Of a stretch of 64,000 nucleotides of DNA, positions 36,661 through 50,545 are shown piece after piece (positions within the stretch are counted from its first letter, which is position 1; every line of letters begins with the position of its first letter). The notes beneath the pieces are model-generated. The model was not told where the DNA came from and ran no database searches. It was given only the letters and a program-made list of their open reading frames with translations. The position numbers and the translations under genes were made by a program. The stretch is taken from assembly GCA_028551475.1 (NCBI GenBank), contig CM052359.1, forward strand, positions 26,537,583 through 26,601,582, read 5' to 3'. This DNA comes from Casuarina equisetifolia (Eukaryota > Streptophyta > Magnoliopsida > Fagales > Casuarinaceae).

Positions 36661-39600
36661 GTTTTTGTGGTTATTCTGTCAACGACTCTGCAGCAACAAG
36701 CGCAGAGTACGAGGTAAAAAACAATCAAAACGGTGTCGTTGTCATTTCTCTAATCTTTTTAATTAACTAATCCCCATTTAGGAGGCTCATATAATATATT
36801 TTATACATATCTATATCTTTTCTTGTAATTGGAAAACGAAAATTGCATTGATCATCTCTTCCTCGTAATTTCTTCCAAAACCATGTTAGTCTTGCCTTCA
36901 AGACTAAGGAAAGAAAGCAACTTCACACCTTCGTTGGGTTGTCTACATCACACACACCAAGATAATTAAATATTTCTACTCAAAAAGCTAACTAAATAAA
37001 AAGATTAGTCAAATTATTGGCTCTCCTTTCAAGGTAAAAGAATTTATTTATTTATTTATGAATATATAAATTTATTTATCAAAAAATAAAAAAATAAAAG
37101 TTTAAGGTCATATTCTAATATTACAATTTATCTAAAAAAATATATAATTTAAAATTCTCTAATTATAACACAATAAAAAATTTATCCAAAAAAATGTAAT
37201 GTACTTTTATTAACTATTTTAATAATTCTAGCCAACAAAATTAATAAAAAAAATTAATTTGTGACACTTTTTTTATTTAAATTTATATTACCCTAATGCG
37301 AGTGGCCTCCTTGTCAACTACTTCTTAACCATTGAAACAAGTCGTGAATTGACACTAATATTATTTGTTGTGGGCCTAAATTTCAACTAAAAAAATTAAC
37401 CCAAATTTATTAACACGGCTTGATCATCGGTTACAATAAATAGCATCTCTGCCGAGCGGACCCCCGGCAAAACACTCTCTGCGGAATTTACTTTTTCACA
37501 CATGGCATGCAGAACAACCGGGAATAGGATGCTGACCACATAAAAGCAAAGGTACTATGATATAAATAAGCATGCATACCTCTTTCTTAAAAGAGCCGAG
37601 GTGGACACAGGAAATGACTAAACAAGCACGAAGAGACCTGGCTGCAAGCCCCTTTTCTTGCATCAAAGTAATAATTTCAATGCATCTCCGGCATGTCCAT
37701 ATGTGCTAGCCCAACGAGCATGACAGTCTAACTAAGCACACTAGTCTTTAATTCTGTCCAAGAGAAAGGATTTTCTCCAGCAAGTTGCAACCTTTTAGTA
37801 AACCACTAGGTTGAGGCATCGGCTTATCATTTTATTTTTTATTTTTCCAATTGTAAAGCTCTCTTCCAAAGATGAACACATGCCAAGTCTCATTTCTTTG
37901 TGTTTAAGTGACATTAGGTTCAAGATCACATAAGGTAAAACATATTCCACATGCGTTATAATACCATATTAAAATGTTCAATTTAAAAGTTAAGTCAATA
38001 GTTAGAAATATGTTTTTTTTTATTTAAGTTTTATCATAAGATATTACATGTTTCATTTAATAGAAACTTTTATTTCCTTCCATGTTGAAATGTTAGAACT
38101 CAAGTTGAATATAAACTTTTTTTTCTCTTCCATATTTAATTTTGGTTATGATACAATATTAGAAGGTTCAATTCAAAAGTTAGGTTATGAATTAAAAAAA
38201 CGCTTTCTTCATTTAACACATAAATGAATTGTATACTTTATGCAAAAGGGACTTTTATCCAACACATAGACGTCAACTTCTTCTCAAGGAGTTTTTTAGG
38301 ACTAGGGAATGGACAATATAAACGTGTTTTGTCCACGACACTTGCCTGTATGATATGTCTTACTATGTTTCACCATATATCGCTTAATTCTATGTCAATA
38401 AAAATGTTCCATCTCATGAGCTTTTAAATGATCAGTTCTCTCAATGAACATTGAGGATTGCATAAATGGTTATCTTTACAAAGAAATCTATCTTGTAAGA
38501 TAAAACGATGGAATGGTCCTTTTGTATATTATGCTAGAATAATACTAATGTACAAAAAATCTCCGTATAATCTTCTTCGAGAACTCCAAGGCTTTGAATA
38601 TCACTTGCATAGCAGGTAACAAGGAATGCCTACGACCGAGAGCATAATCCACCTTATTCTAAATTTCCCACTCACTGATAATGGAAAAGGAATAAGTTGG
38701 CAAAGTTCCACTTAACGATTCGATCACTATACACCACAAAACCTAAGAATATTCGGCTAGAATTGTAAAAAAGTTACATTTTCTCAAAACCTAAAAGAAG
38801 ATGCATCAAGTGGTACATCAAAATAACCATCCCCCCCACCAAAAAAAAAAAAATCCGATAGAATTCTTTGACCCATGATTCATAGGGTGCATTAAAATCA
38901 ACGTTGAAGCACCATGTAATTGACCATGAAGGTCGTCAAGGATGGACAGCACGAGACTCATGCTCTCTCAATCGATTTTTCTACTTTGGTTTTTAATTCT
39001 TCTTTCTCCTTCGGTAGTATTAAGACTATTAAGTGGCTCCATAAAAATATTAAATTGCTCCATAATCATTAAAAATGAAATTTCATGACTTTGATACTAT
39101 ATTAAAAATATTAAGTGATCTCATAATCATCTCTTAAAAGGTATCTTAAGAGTAAAGGAGAAACTACCACTTATAAGGTCTAAGTTTATATCCTCTTTTT
39201 CTAATGTGAGACGAATCCAATCATCTTCAATAGTCCAAGCATAATTCATCTAGAACACACTATTCCCTCCTGCTCCAAAAGGATTAGGACTTTTCTCGAC
39301 TTGGTGGGCATTAACTTTCATTCCTTTTTCCACACTGGAATTAAACTATTCTTGAACCCATCATGCATTGCCTTTCTAGCAGTTGAAATGCCCGACCGAG
39401 CTATAAATGACATCCATGTGCGTAGCATCACATAATGCCTCATCCGAGTGGTTCCTGCCAACCGAAAATTCAACAAGTCAAGACCTCTCGACTTTTCCGT
39501 AGTTAGCCGTACCAAGTCAAGAGAGCTTATTGGGTTCTCCTTCTTGGCGTTGGTTGCAGGGAGCCTGTGTCTCATCTCACCAATTGCATCTGAAATCTCA

Positions 39601-41100
39601 TTTTGTAGACTACAGATAGGAGATGTAGAGTTATGCATTAGGCAAATTGTATAAAATGATTAGTAGCATAAGAAGAAAAATAATGGGTCCAGATTGGGTT
39701 TTGCAAACGAATAGACCTATCATTTGGAATGAATTTGACCACCATGCCAAAAGGTTTAAGTCTAATGGCAAGATACATTCATTCTAATTCTTGAATAATA
39801 TTCGCACTCGGGATGGGACCAAGGCCCCCATAAGATTGTTCCAATACCATATGGGCTGGAATTGCAGAATGTTATTTACAATATGATACATGAGAAATCC
39901 TATGCCATTAGGCTCGGATTCATACTTAAAATGGGTACAGCTTTATTAAATCAAGCAAACCATTGTTACACAAGAAGGGGAGAAAATTGAATCCCAAAAA
40001 TACAATCATTAGAAGAGAAAGAACCCTAACTATGTTTTGTATAAGAGAAGGGCTAACCAAATAACTAAAGGACAATTACCGAAAGTCAAGCTGTCCATAG
40101 GCAGAGGCAAGTAAGTAGTCGACAAGTCAAACACAACCCAACATTCGAAAAATGCAAGAAACAATGATTTGCCTTGAGATTTCCCAAAATCCGGTCCCTG
40201 CTTCATACACAGACCATGAATCCATCATAACTTCAGCTTCTTGAAGGTAGAATGGCATTGATGCTGAATTATGATTTGCAGCACATGTCTAGTAGGAAAG
40301 ATTCATATTGGTATTTCTGCAAACCCAAAGAGAATGTAGGCAGCAGGAGTTAAGTAATCCACAGAATATTACAAGTTACTTAAATACTCGAATTCTTGTT
40401 GGTTATTAACACAAACAGTGTAGGAGAAAGAATTTCAATTGAATTTGTATTTCAGAAATTGAGCAGTGTTTCAAATATAATCAAATCACAGAAAACAAAT
40501 TCAAACCAATTATGACAGAAGGTTTCTATTTGATTAAAATAAAATCAGCACAAACGCATATAGTACACCACAGTTCAAGTCAATGCTTTCATTACAGAAA
40601 ACTCAGCCACTTGTAAAACAACCAAGTGCTCAATCCGCTATAACTCGACAAAACCAAGCTTTTTGAAAGAGAAATCGACTCAAACTCAGTACTAGCAAAT
40701 TTGAGGGCTTGAGAGAGACCTTTTTTAGGCTTGCGTTTTTTTTTTTTGAGTATTTCAGCCACGCCTTTTCAACTTCTATCGGACAAAGGCACTTACAGGT
40801 GAAAGTTGGGACTGATTCAAACTTTTTTCTTCCGATAGCATACGCTTCATTCTTACTCAAATGTTGAGTTATAAAAATGGCAATGTTGGACTGAACACAA
40901 AACAAGACAAGCTCACATTACTTGCATAGAGAAAAGAAAGAGAAAAGAAGCTCACATGCCGCATCTACCTTCACGATCAATGCAGCGGGAAGCAAGCAAT
41001 TAATTCCAGGAAGTGATATTCAACTATCGTGGAAGGCCTCTTGACTATCGGCCTCGAAGAATAAAGCCTGACTTTGATAGCATATTAAGTCTACTTCTAC
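36661..41100. other. gene-poor AT-rich region
   Basis: Long AT-rich stretch (very A/T-rich at 36960-37280). Around 37920-38180 is degenerate sequence (TTTATTTAAGTTTTAT, and phrases such as ATATTAGAAGGTTCAATT) that recurs loosely near 47410-47670 and 49130-49370, suggesting an old dispersed repeat family. A C-run and A-run lie at 38830-38854. Apart from the ORF at 39318-39638 I see no gene. Confidence 0.45.
39318..39638 (-). other. unrecognised 106-codon ORF, exon-like composition
   Basis: An ORF of mixed, protein-like composition (ISDAIGEMRHRLPATNAKKE, LDLLNFRLAGTTRMRHYV) inside AT-rich intergenic DNA. It has no hydrophobic segment or low-complexity bias. I recognise no family and found no convincing partner exons. 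It may be a remnant of a gene or mobile element. Confidence 0.2.
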
Positions 41101-41115
41101 TACTTTTCTAAAAGT

Positions 41116-41500
41116 GCTTATAAGAGAAGAGAGGTACCAATTCATATAAGGTCCCAAAAATCAAACTCCACTTCGTCTGTAGGATGAAATCTCAACAGGA
41201 AGAATATATTTTGATAGAACGTCAGAAAAGAAACAAAAGAAGAAGAAAAGAGTACCCAAACGTTAAGAAAAAAGAAAAATGTAGAGTCATTGCAGAGAGA
41301 CATTACCAGTTCCCTGCCAAGTTCAATAGCAGCGTCCCTATCACTGCTCTTCTTTTCCTGCTGAACTTTGATTGCTGCTCTTCTTTTCGGGAGAAAGAGA
41401 TGGAGAGGGACACTGCATTTGTGTGTTCTAGGTGACCAAAACGGGAAAGAAGAGCAGTTGTACGGATGCTGCAACGAAGAGTATGAAAAAAACAAAATGG
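41116..41500 (-). other. possible 5' exons of an unrecognised minus-strand gene
   Basis: The minus strand reads through an open segment containing RAAIKVQQEKKSSDRDAAIE and LGREL, then meets a donor (CTG|GTAATG, exon end about 41297). A possible acceptor (CTACAG near 41188) leads to an in-frame TKWSLIFGTLYEL, followed by another donor-like GTACCT near 41118. The upstream half of this pair (from 41246) is also present at 57333-57670, but there the same frame has a stop upstream of RAAIKV. I cannot name the product; it may be a small gene with more exons to the left, or transcribed non-coding sequence. Confidence 0.25.
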
Positions 41501-42680
41501 CGTTCTTTTTGTTTACTTTTTTATTTTGTTTGGGTCTTCTTTTCTTCTCCTTTTACTTCCCTTTCTCCTTCAACGTCCACTGTATTTCGTGACAGTGATG
41601 GGAGGCTGGGAAAGACAGATCACAGGCTGCCTCTTGTCACGTCAATCTTAATAAGAAGATCGACTTAGGTGCAGCAAAACTAGCTCAAACAGAAGGCACG
41701 AGTACTGCCCAAGAAGACACAAAGCTCTGGCCAAAAAAGTCGAGCGCTTCAACCACAAGAAACAGGCACAATATAGCTGAAAATACTCGGGATCCGTCAG
41801 TAGGGAGCAAATCTTGCCGAAGATATTGGTGCAGTTAGCAAAGAAACAGATGCAACCATGGGAAATTGGTGCGACTCAAAAAGAAGAAGCATTTATTAAT
41901 GTCAATTCATCGTTAGCTCTTGTCATGAAACAATGTTTTTGATAAATGCAATTGGTGGATATAATATATTGACTATAATTGGCTAATGTTTACTATAATT
42001 TGGATTAACATTCAGGAACAATTGATTATTATTGTTAGATAAAAGTTTACAATAATTTGTTATTGAATGTCATTGACAAAGATGGCATTGTTCACATGGA
42101 TCAACAAGAATAATTTAATTTAATTTTTTCTATTCACTTATCTAAAATCACACATTTGAGTAAAAAATTAGGATTAAGAGATTCTAAACAGTACTTATTC
42201 TTAAGTGAATTAGATACTTTCTTACACAATTGGTACTTGATTATATCAACTAATAGCTACTAGTATTATTATTTCTTTTGCTAATTCAGTACATTTGATA
42301 TTTATGGTGAATCGAAAAAGGCCCTATAACTATCAATTCGTTGGCACAACCAGAATATTGTACCTATCATCTAGGTCTTCAGTGCCATAACCAACGCTGA
42401 AAGATGTCCACCAAAAAGCACTCACGGCTTCTCTTTTTTCACCATCTCCTTTTAGTAGTCAAAACACCAGAAAACAAAAGATTGCAGAGACACCAGCAAG
42501 ACAACATACCGAAGTTTATTTGATATGCCTACCATAATACATGCAAATACCTTATCATGACACGAAGGCCCTCAGTGTCATGGCAATGAGATACTACTTT
42601 GGGAAACAGAAGGGAAAGAGAGACTGATAGAGAAGCCTAATATTTCCATACAACCCTCCCAGGAAGAAGTGGCCTCAAGC

Positions 42681-43670
42681 TCAAATAGTTGTGCCACCAT
42701 ACTTCCTAGCAGCTTCTCTGTTATTGATGGTAGTTGTGTAATTCCCACCAGTCGTTCCTGGCCTTGATGGGTTTGATCTGCCGTATCGCCTTGCGGCTTC
42801 CCTGCTGTCTATGGTTTCTCCATCTACATTTCTTATGGGTTGTGTTGAAGGTGGAACTGTGTAGCGGGCCGGTGGAACAGTATTGACGGCTACAGTCCTC
42901 ACAGCTTCCTTCAAATTCTCGACGGCTGTGGAGATGTCAGATGTAGGTGTCCCAAGGGTGGCACCACGAGTTGGTTGTGTAAACCGTGCAGGACGACTAG
43001 GCCTTACATTGCCTCCTGTTGTGACCATCGTAGGTTCCATGGGAGCATCTTTGTATCCGTAGTCTTTCACCGGCTCCGCATTGTATCCGTGGTCTCTCTC
43101 TGGGTCGGCCTTGTATCCGTAGTCTTTCACCGGCTTTGCCTTGTATCCGTAGTCTTTCACCGGCTCCGCCTTGTGTCCATAGTCTTTCACCGGCTCCGCC
43201 TTGTGTCCATAGTCTTTCACCGGCTCCGCCTTGTGTCCATAGTCTTTCAGCGGCTCCGCCTTATAACCATAGTCTTTCACCGGTTACTCTCTCACAGGCT
43301 CAGGCTTATATCCATAGTCTTTCACAGGCTCAGCTTTGTATCCATAGCCTTTCACCGGCTCCGGCTTGGATCCGGAGTCTTTCACCGGCTCCGCCTTGTA
43401 TCCGTAATGTTCCACTGGCCGGGCCTTTGGTTGGGAGCTATATCTGCGTCCATAGTCTTGCGGAGGCTCGACTAAGAACTCCGTCAATGGTACACGCACA
43501 TGCTCAACAACCGTCTCTGCTTTGGCAACATAGGTATGCCCCTCCTGATTGGGAATGCTCCGAAGGATTGGCACTTTCAGGCCGTCAGCATCGACGAGGA
43601 CCGGCCGGCTGACATTAGCAGTCTGACCGTAAGCGGCATAGCCTCTGTATGCATAACCATACCCAGACAT
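42681..43670 (-). pseudogene. KDYGYKAEPV-repeat protein gene, copy 1, interrupted by in-frame TAA
   Basis: The frame begins MSGYGYAYRGYAAYGQTAN at 43670, followed by a non-repetitive region (VDADGLKVPILRSIPNQEGH, then AKAETVVEHVRVPLTEFLVE). About a dozen 10-residue units of the type KDYGYKAEPV follow, then a Thr/Pro/Arg-rich tail with two REAAR(R/K)YGG motifs, ending KYGGTTI at 42681. A TAA at 43284-43286 cuts the frame after 128 codons; the same frame then stays open to the end (no ATG restart, the downstream piece begins with GTG). Copy 2 reads GAGTACCGG where copy 1 has GAGTAACCG. Copy 1 also lacks about 140 codons present in copy 2. I do not recognise the family; it is hydrophilic, Tyr/Lys/Glu/Pro-rich and has no signal peptide. 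Confidence 0.65.
43050..43425 (-). repeat. 30-bp coding minisatellite, copy 1
   Basis: Tandem 30-bp units encoding (K/R)D(Y/H)G(Y/H)KAEP(V/L), about twelve in number, with runs of near-identical units at 43140-43260. Phase is kept throughout, so length changes preserve the reading frame; the break at 43284-43286 comes from substitutions, not unit number. Confidence 0.85.
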
Positions 43671-46600
43671 CTCTAAGCTTTATGTGAAAACTTGGTTTTC
43701 TCAATGAACTCTACGACCACTTTCTTAGATTTCAAAGGTTTCATAAGATATCCTTAAATAGAAAAAAGGATTTTCCTCTGTGCTTGAAACGACATAATAC
43801 AAGAATCTACAACATCGCGTGAGCAAGGAGTGCACAGTACATTTTTCATGCAACTTTCTGCTCCCTCTACGTTTTTGGATTGATTGCATAATTGAAGAAT
43901 CATATTCATATTCTGTCAATCCATTGATTTGACCTGCATTACCTTCCTTTGAATGATTCTAATTCTTCTCATGCAATAGCAGATTTTGGATTATGTAGAA
44001 TGTGTTGTCTCCACCAAAAGAGCACAAATGAAAGGAAGAATCACTTTAACTACATAAAAAACAATTTAAACCTTCCATCTTGTTTTCGTACAATGCCAAA
44101 ATCAAATAAATTTTTTAATACTACAGGCACTTTGTTCATGCATCTAGGTGTCAAAACTTAAACTTCACAATTGGGATCTCAGTTAACTCATGACTAGAAC
44201 TAATTAACTAATGACTCAAGAATCAGATAAAAATCTTCTACACTTGCAATAAGACTTGAGACATGGAGCATTCAATCATTGTGAAAAAATCATAACAAAA
44301 TTGAATGAATTTTACCCTTCAAAGCAGAATTTTTCATCTTTAAGTTCTATATCAAGTTCCCAAGATGATTAACACCTGCCAATTTCAGTAGGAATTTAGT
44401 GACAATTAAGTCATGCTGGGATACTGACAAAGTTACTTTCTTTCCAGTAATCGTTTTGCTTCTAGCAGGAACAATTTCAGCTATAAGAACGTCATTTCAC
44501 GTACTTTCAACCACTGCACTTCTTAAATTAATTGGCTTGACCAATCCATCGTCAACAGGCCTGTCGGGATTTATTCTATGCTTTGCTTAAGAATAATGTT
44601 CTGCTTATCCATTTATCCTCAACTTTGGCCAAATTGTGCACCTTATTTTCTCCCATCCATCAGGACAGAATATTAGTGCAACAATAAAAAAACAAGGGAA
44701 TTGCACTCTTTGATCTGCTCGTCATTTATGTTCTTGGCAAAGTTAGATAAAGGAAAGCCCAAGTGTGACAAGGGCACTTTCTTTCATGGTGCCCATATTA
44801 GTGGGGCGCCTGTTCCGCATTCTACTCCAAGAATTCGGCAAGTGCAGACAAACCATTGTGCTGTTTCTTTTTCCTTTATGGTAAAGTAGGGTTTGAGGGT
44901 ATTTGGTCTCAAATATAGGACTTAGATCTTAGACAACTAATAATCAACTACTAGTTGACAAATAGATGTTCACTTGGGATCCTCCATATCGTTTTATGTA
45001 AAAGAGAATTTTGTTATTTATCAGGCTTAATTTCACAATTTCACAACTAGATTTGGGTTTTTTCTTGTCATGCAGACTTTTGGAACCAGATTACCACTAA
45101 CAAACGAAATTAAAATCTTTGTTTAGAGAATTCTTTCTATTGTTTGAAGAAATATGATCACTTTGGAGATGTGTTGCTTGATCTAAACTCCCCATCACTT
45201 TCTATCGAGTCACAATGACTATGCACAACGCCAAGTACGCAGTTTCGATGCAAAATTGATACTGATTAACTTACCAAAAGCTAGCAGTAGTTCTTGTTTC
45301 ATTTGCTATTCCACTGCATTGCCATGTTGCTTTTTTCATGCCGTCGTGAATCTTTGTGATGCCAACTTGACTCAAGATGATTCAATTCAGTGACAAGCAG
45401 TTGGGTTTACTTGTCTTCTTTTTTGTAGTAGTTCATCTTCAATTTGAAGTTGTACTGTTATTTAAGCTTAGGTTTGAGCTTGTGGCTTCAATGGGATTTC
45501 CATTGTATTATGCAACTTAACTTTCCCGAATTATATCTTGGTAATGGTAAATTTCATTATCTTTTTTTTTTCCCAATCTTTACCTTTTTGTACACTTCCG
45601 TTCTTATATGATTCTTTGCTCAATTCCTAACATGAAAGGGGGAGTAGTATGATTTGTTAGAGAAAAAAAGAAAAAGAGTTATAATTCTTTTCAACCATCT
45701 TGTTCTCCTCATACCAGACCTTGTAACTTATGAACAAAGAAGAAAGAAAAGAACATAAATATGACCAAGGGGGGAATATACATAAAATAATAATATTGAT
45801 ATACATTTTTATTGTGGGTCATCATTAGATGTATCAATAGTTGATGCAGTATGGGTTTTCTGTTCCTGATTTTATCAAATGTGATGAACTTGCATCATTT
45901 TGTTGATTTTGCATTTGGATAAGTTACTTTTTTTTTTTGGGGGGGGGGGGGGGTGGATAAATTACTTTATGCTAGCGTTTTTCATCACAGAGTTTCCAAA
46001 ATGGGAAATTGGTTGTTCGTAAATACACGCTCTTAAGTCAGTATCTGTCACGGATACTAGCTGTTAAGGTTTAAGTCATAAGTCAAAGTGACTTAAACAG
46101 AAAAAGATCAAAGACATATGGTTGCTTATGCATTTGGGAACAAGAAGTAACTCAAAAGCCTCGTTTTCGTACATTAAGAGGTCAATACTACTAACTTAAT
46201 CAAGGGTTGAATTATCCCATGCCTTCGTATGAATTTGAAACTCAAAATCTCAACACATAGAAAGCCCAAGTGTCTTGATTGTGATAAAGCATATATGGTT
46301 GATCAGTAAGATTGAGTTCAGTCAAAGCACTGTTGAAGCACAATCAAACAATTGACAAACAAAATTCATAGGTCAAACAACAACAGCCGTGCGCTTACTC
46401 ATGAGTATGGTACAAGTGTAACTTCATCAAAATAAGATCTAAATGGAACAATTGATTTTGTGATGAGTGATTGATTTCTTCCCTATGGACAACATGCATA
46501 ATCTAGGTTTTTGGGCTTGTTTTGAAAAACTTTGTAAGAATGACCTTAAGCCAAGAGTCATTTAAGTTTTTTTAATGGAAGGAGCTTTTTGTCAAGGAAA

Positions 46601-46700
46601 AGAACTGTAACTTTATAAAAAAGTTAGAAGAGAATTGATAAGCTCGTTATCCTTTATCACCCTTTTTGAGTGGTAGTTTGATGCCTGCAAAACATTGAAA
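43671..46700. other. non-coding part of duplication copy 1
   Basis: Upstream flank of the repeat gene and AT-rich DNA, matched by 60226-63060. It contains the segment 44351-44444 that is inverted in copy 2 and the G-run at 45941-45953. The short ORFs are not conserved in frame between copies. No gene is supported. Confidence 0.5.
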
Positions 46701-46853
46701 TTCAGTGAAAGGAGCAACATGTTGGAGTCAGTGTGTAATATCAACAAACTGAGGAAAAAATGGATCATGAGACTCGACAAGGGAGAATGCACGACTAGTA
46801 TCACAAAAAGTTTCTCCTGCTCTTTCCTGACACGACAAAAGAACCAACAATAC

Positions 46854-47032
46854 TTTCTTTTCCTGCACCGTGGCATTCCCTTCATGTTCTTCCACTAAGA
46901 CCTTGATTGCAGAGTCACATTCTGCCAGTCCATGGATTGCGACCTGCATTACCTTTCCTTGAATGGGTTGTTGTTCTATTTTTGCCTTCACAAGTATGGG
47001 CGGGTTGCACTCTCCACAGTTGCGTCCACCAT
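46854..47032 (-). pseudogene. small candidate exon, copy 1, frameshifted
   Basis: Counterpart of 63234-63410. The ATG at 47032 reads MVDATVESA, then a one-base deletion relative to copy 2 shifts the frame into a stop within about six codons. A 3-bp insertion adds a Gln further on. The rest (KAKIEQQPIQGK, then MQVAIHGLAECDSAIKVLVE) remains open and nearly identical to copy 2, up to the donor after QEKK. The protein is unrecognised. Confidence 0.4.
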
Positions 47033-47620
47033 AAGGGAATAAATAAGAACAAGATAATCACTTTTATTGCAACGACTATGGTGACTTTCTGTCGTGTTTC
47101 AGAAAAGGCAAGAATCAGTAAAAGACTCACTTTCCAATGTAAATGTGAAACTATTAAGTTCTAATAGTTTCCAATGTAAATGCGTCTGAACCAGCAGATC
47201 ACTATTAAGTTCTACTCCATATTATTTAGAAGGGAATTCAGTCTTCAGAAACTCTTGCCCATTTATTGCAACCAGCGCTTCCTATTAAAATATCCCAAGA
47301 AAGTATTAAGTATGTTCATTCCAGTCATCTTCAAATCAATAGCAGCGACTATGTCTCCTTTATTGTCTTGATTCTAGTGGTATTGCCTTTAATTGTTGTA
47401 GTTCATGTTTGTAGTACAAAAGTCCTACATTTAGTATGAAACTTGTTACTTTTAAACTAATTTTTGGATTAAGTTCTTAAACTTTTTAACATAATATCAG
47501 AGCTTAAGTTGAATATATTTTATTTCATGTAATTTTAAGTCTAATGTCGCTCAACATGTCAAAATGTATATATGGGACAAAAGTCTCATATTAAGTATAT
47601 AATATATTATGTTGAAACTT

Positions 47621-49952
47621 AAATAAAAGAAATGTCTTTTCAATTCTTAAATTGACTTTTAAGTTAGTTTTTTGAGCCTTCTAACAATTACAAACACTCA
47701 ACTTACTAGCAGTTGTTTCTTGTTGCTAGAATTGAGAACCAAACTGGCTATTCTCCATCCATGTTCCCATCTACTTTTATTCAAGAAAGCTGCCAAGAAC
47801 AATTCTATGCTTTTTGTAAGCATCATATTCTGCTTATCCATAGTTTTTTACCTACATGACCCATAACGCCACAAACCAAATTGTCATCCTGCTTTCCTTC
47901 ATCTCTCATGGCTAAGAGCGTCCATGCAACAACGAACACCTGGAGAAAAGTACTCTTTAGCTCTCTTTTTGGTGTTTTCACCACAAGCTAGATTAAAGGA
48001 AGTTCTTATATCTAACTATTAAAACACAAAACCCCAACCTACTGTGTCCTGTTTTGATTTGCTAGGGTGCCCACTTACAGATTGGGCACCTGAGCCAGTC
48101 TTTTTCAAGGATTAAGGATAAAAGGGACAGGCCATTGGTCTGCATCGAGGGTTTACTTGGGTCAGCAGGAACATGTATGCCAATTGATACCAGATTACAT
48201 TGATCAAACGTTAGCAAAAATTATCAATTCATTTGTCGGTCCACTGTCTTACCATTACCATCCTAGAATAGTAAAGAAAAAAGGAGTTGTTCCATTTTCC
48301 ACTCAGCTGCCTTACCTTGATAAAAGCGGAAGGAAACATTAGAGCATGTGCCCACGAGATCCATTCATTCAACATATAATACAATTTACGCAACATTAGA
48401 GAGTTTTCCCACGTACATAACAAAACCCTACTTTTCTTTCTAGTTCCCAATATAAAATCAATCCATGCAAGCTTAAGATACAACAACAAACCCATGACAA
48501 GCAAACAGAACCTCACAGGAACCTATCTTTTAGTGGAAGCTTCACGTGCAGTAGAAGATGGATGCCCTTTGCTCCAGTCTTTTCACCATTCCTCAGTTCT
48601 TGATGTTGCACTACTCCCAATCTTCTGTTGTCCCAAAACATGTTATCTTGTTTGACAAAATGTGTGATAACCAAGCCTTCAATGACATAAAGAAAGACAT
48701 TGCTTGTAAGTGTAGTTAAAAAATCAACCCCTAATAAAATGAATTTGGGTTCCAGCAAAAGTATAGTTGATGTAGAGGTGGAACAAACTGTCCTGGTGTC
48801 TTTTTGTTTATGGGAAGATAAAAGCAAGAAACAAAAGTACGAAGCAGGTGATCACAACAGATTCAATGGAAGAACAAAACTTTAGTAAGCCCTTGGCCTG
48901 AAGAGGAATCTCTACGAAGTAGAAGGGGAAGTTGCTTCTGACGTTACATGGATTAGGCTTATTGAACAAGAGAACCACAGTTAAGAACTGGAAGGTAAGA
49001 CCAAGATTAAAGAAACAAATAGAGAATACACTTAATAGGTCATTGCCACTTGATCAAAAAGGGGTCTAAAGAAATAGAATCAATGCCCTAATAAGGTCTT
49101 TTATGGAAAGAATTGTGGGATGCTGCAACATTTAAATAATTTACATTTCTTTTTTTATTTAAGTTTTATTTCAAAAATTTTATCTTTTTATGTGAAACGT
49201 TTTTTGTATATACTAAGTGTTATTGGGCTCAAAATTGATAGGTAGTGTGGAATCAACCTAATTCTTATATCATAACAAAAGGTTCAAAAACCAATACTAA
49301 AAATAGCTTAAATATTTGAGGGTTTTTTTTTTAATTAAGTTTTATTTTAAGAATTTTATCTTCTAGATTGGAGAAGTTTCAAGGGAACATAATCATGGCT
49401 CACAAAGTTTCTCCTTCTAGCATAATAACAAAAAAGGATGCCTTCTAATAAGGTATCCTTACAAGAAGACTTGTGATATATGCAACTTCAAGAACTGCTC
49501 GTGGTTATATATCATCAAAGACCCTATGAAATAAATATGCATACAAAATAGCTAATGATCCCTTACACGTAGAAGCACTTGGAAAAGTGTTTGTTTGGCT
49601 AGATATGGCAAAATATTAGAGCATATGACAAAGGTTTATATAATAGTCAAATACTTTTTTGAGAATCAAATGAACACAATAAAAAGGTAGAATCAAGAGA
49701 AAGGTGATAATATCATCCAAAATTAGTTAAATTCAACCCAATTATATCGTGATAACAAAAATTGAGATAATACGTTGAAAAAAAAGGTTTAATATTAAAT
49801 AATCACCATTGATAAATACGTTTTTTGAAGATGTAATATCATATCAACAATTAATAATTGAATAATCAATTATTTTAATAAAGTCAAAATAGTAGAACAA
49901 GATAATGAAAATAAGATTTACATTATCTATGTGAAATTCAAAATAACAGATC
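47621..49952. other. intergenic region left of the PES remnant
   Basis: AT-rich DNA between the matched part of copy 1 and the PES 3' end. ORFs at 48229-48516 and 48513-48827 (minus) are unrecognised and lack splice or promoter context. The stretch 49130-49370 resembles the dispersed repeat texture noted at 37920-38180. The part just below 49953 should be PES 3' UTR. Confidence 0.4.
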
Positions 49953-50545
49953 TTAAGGCTTAAACGCAGGAACTTCATGAGAAGGAGCATTCAAGGCCTT
50001 ATACAGCGTTCTATCTATAACATTCCCGAAAGGATCCTCTTCCCTCTTCTTAAGTAAGAACGATATATTGCTCTCAATCTCAGCTTTCACCTCCAAATAC
50101 ATTTGCTTTGCAACTTCTTTGTCCTTCAGCAACTCTTCTTCTCTGCCCTTTGTCTCTATTGGCTTCCCAAACAGATAGTAGAATCGGCCAGGTATCTTCG
50201 GCAAAAGTCCAGGAAAAACCAGCTCCCAGCTGGCGACTTCGCCGCTTGACTCATCCCTGTAAATAAAAGCATTTGTTGTTCTGTCAATACAAATTTTCTC
50301 CAACTTCCTAGTATAGAGAAGTAGCTTCCATCACTAGCTTTTGGATTTTATAGGATAGGACTTAAGAAATTGTAATGTTGATCCCAGAAACCACCTCACT
50401 GTTACTGCATTGTGATTGTTTTCTCTGATAAGATCATTAACCACAGGGATCTTCATCAGGTCGTTGTAATCAAGGACCAACTGCCATATTAAACAACAGT
50501 ACAAACCCAAAACAATAGAATGAATGTTAATACAGCAGTCAAGTT

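Larger units (their letters stand above)
41246..47620. repeat. segmental duplication, copy 1 (matches 57333-64000)
   Basis: From AAAAGAGTACCCAAACG at 41246 rightwards the sequence matches the block from 57333, in the same orientation, to the end of the window (47619 pairs with 63998). A hand-compared 330-bp stretch next to the repeat gene (43680-44010 against 60240-60570) shows roughly 2-3% substitutions. Structural differences include a roughly 420-bp net loss in the repeat gene, an extra 180-190 bp at about 46085-46255, a longer G-run at 45941-45953 and an inverted 94-bp segment. Copy 1 probably continues to 57332 if the duplication is tandem. Confidence 0.93.

Noticed and set aside
42681..43280. 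Independent downstream gene in repeat-gene copy 1 (and 58816-59853 in copy 2)
   Set aside because: No ATG at the start (GTG only) and same frame as the upstream part, so it is the continuation of the interrupted gene.
48229..48827. Minus-strand ORFs of 95-104 codons
   Set aside because: Unremarkable composition, no homology recognised, no splice or promoter context.
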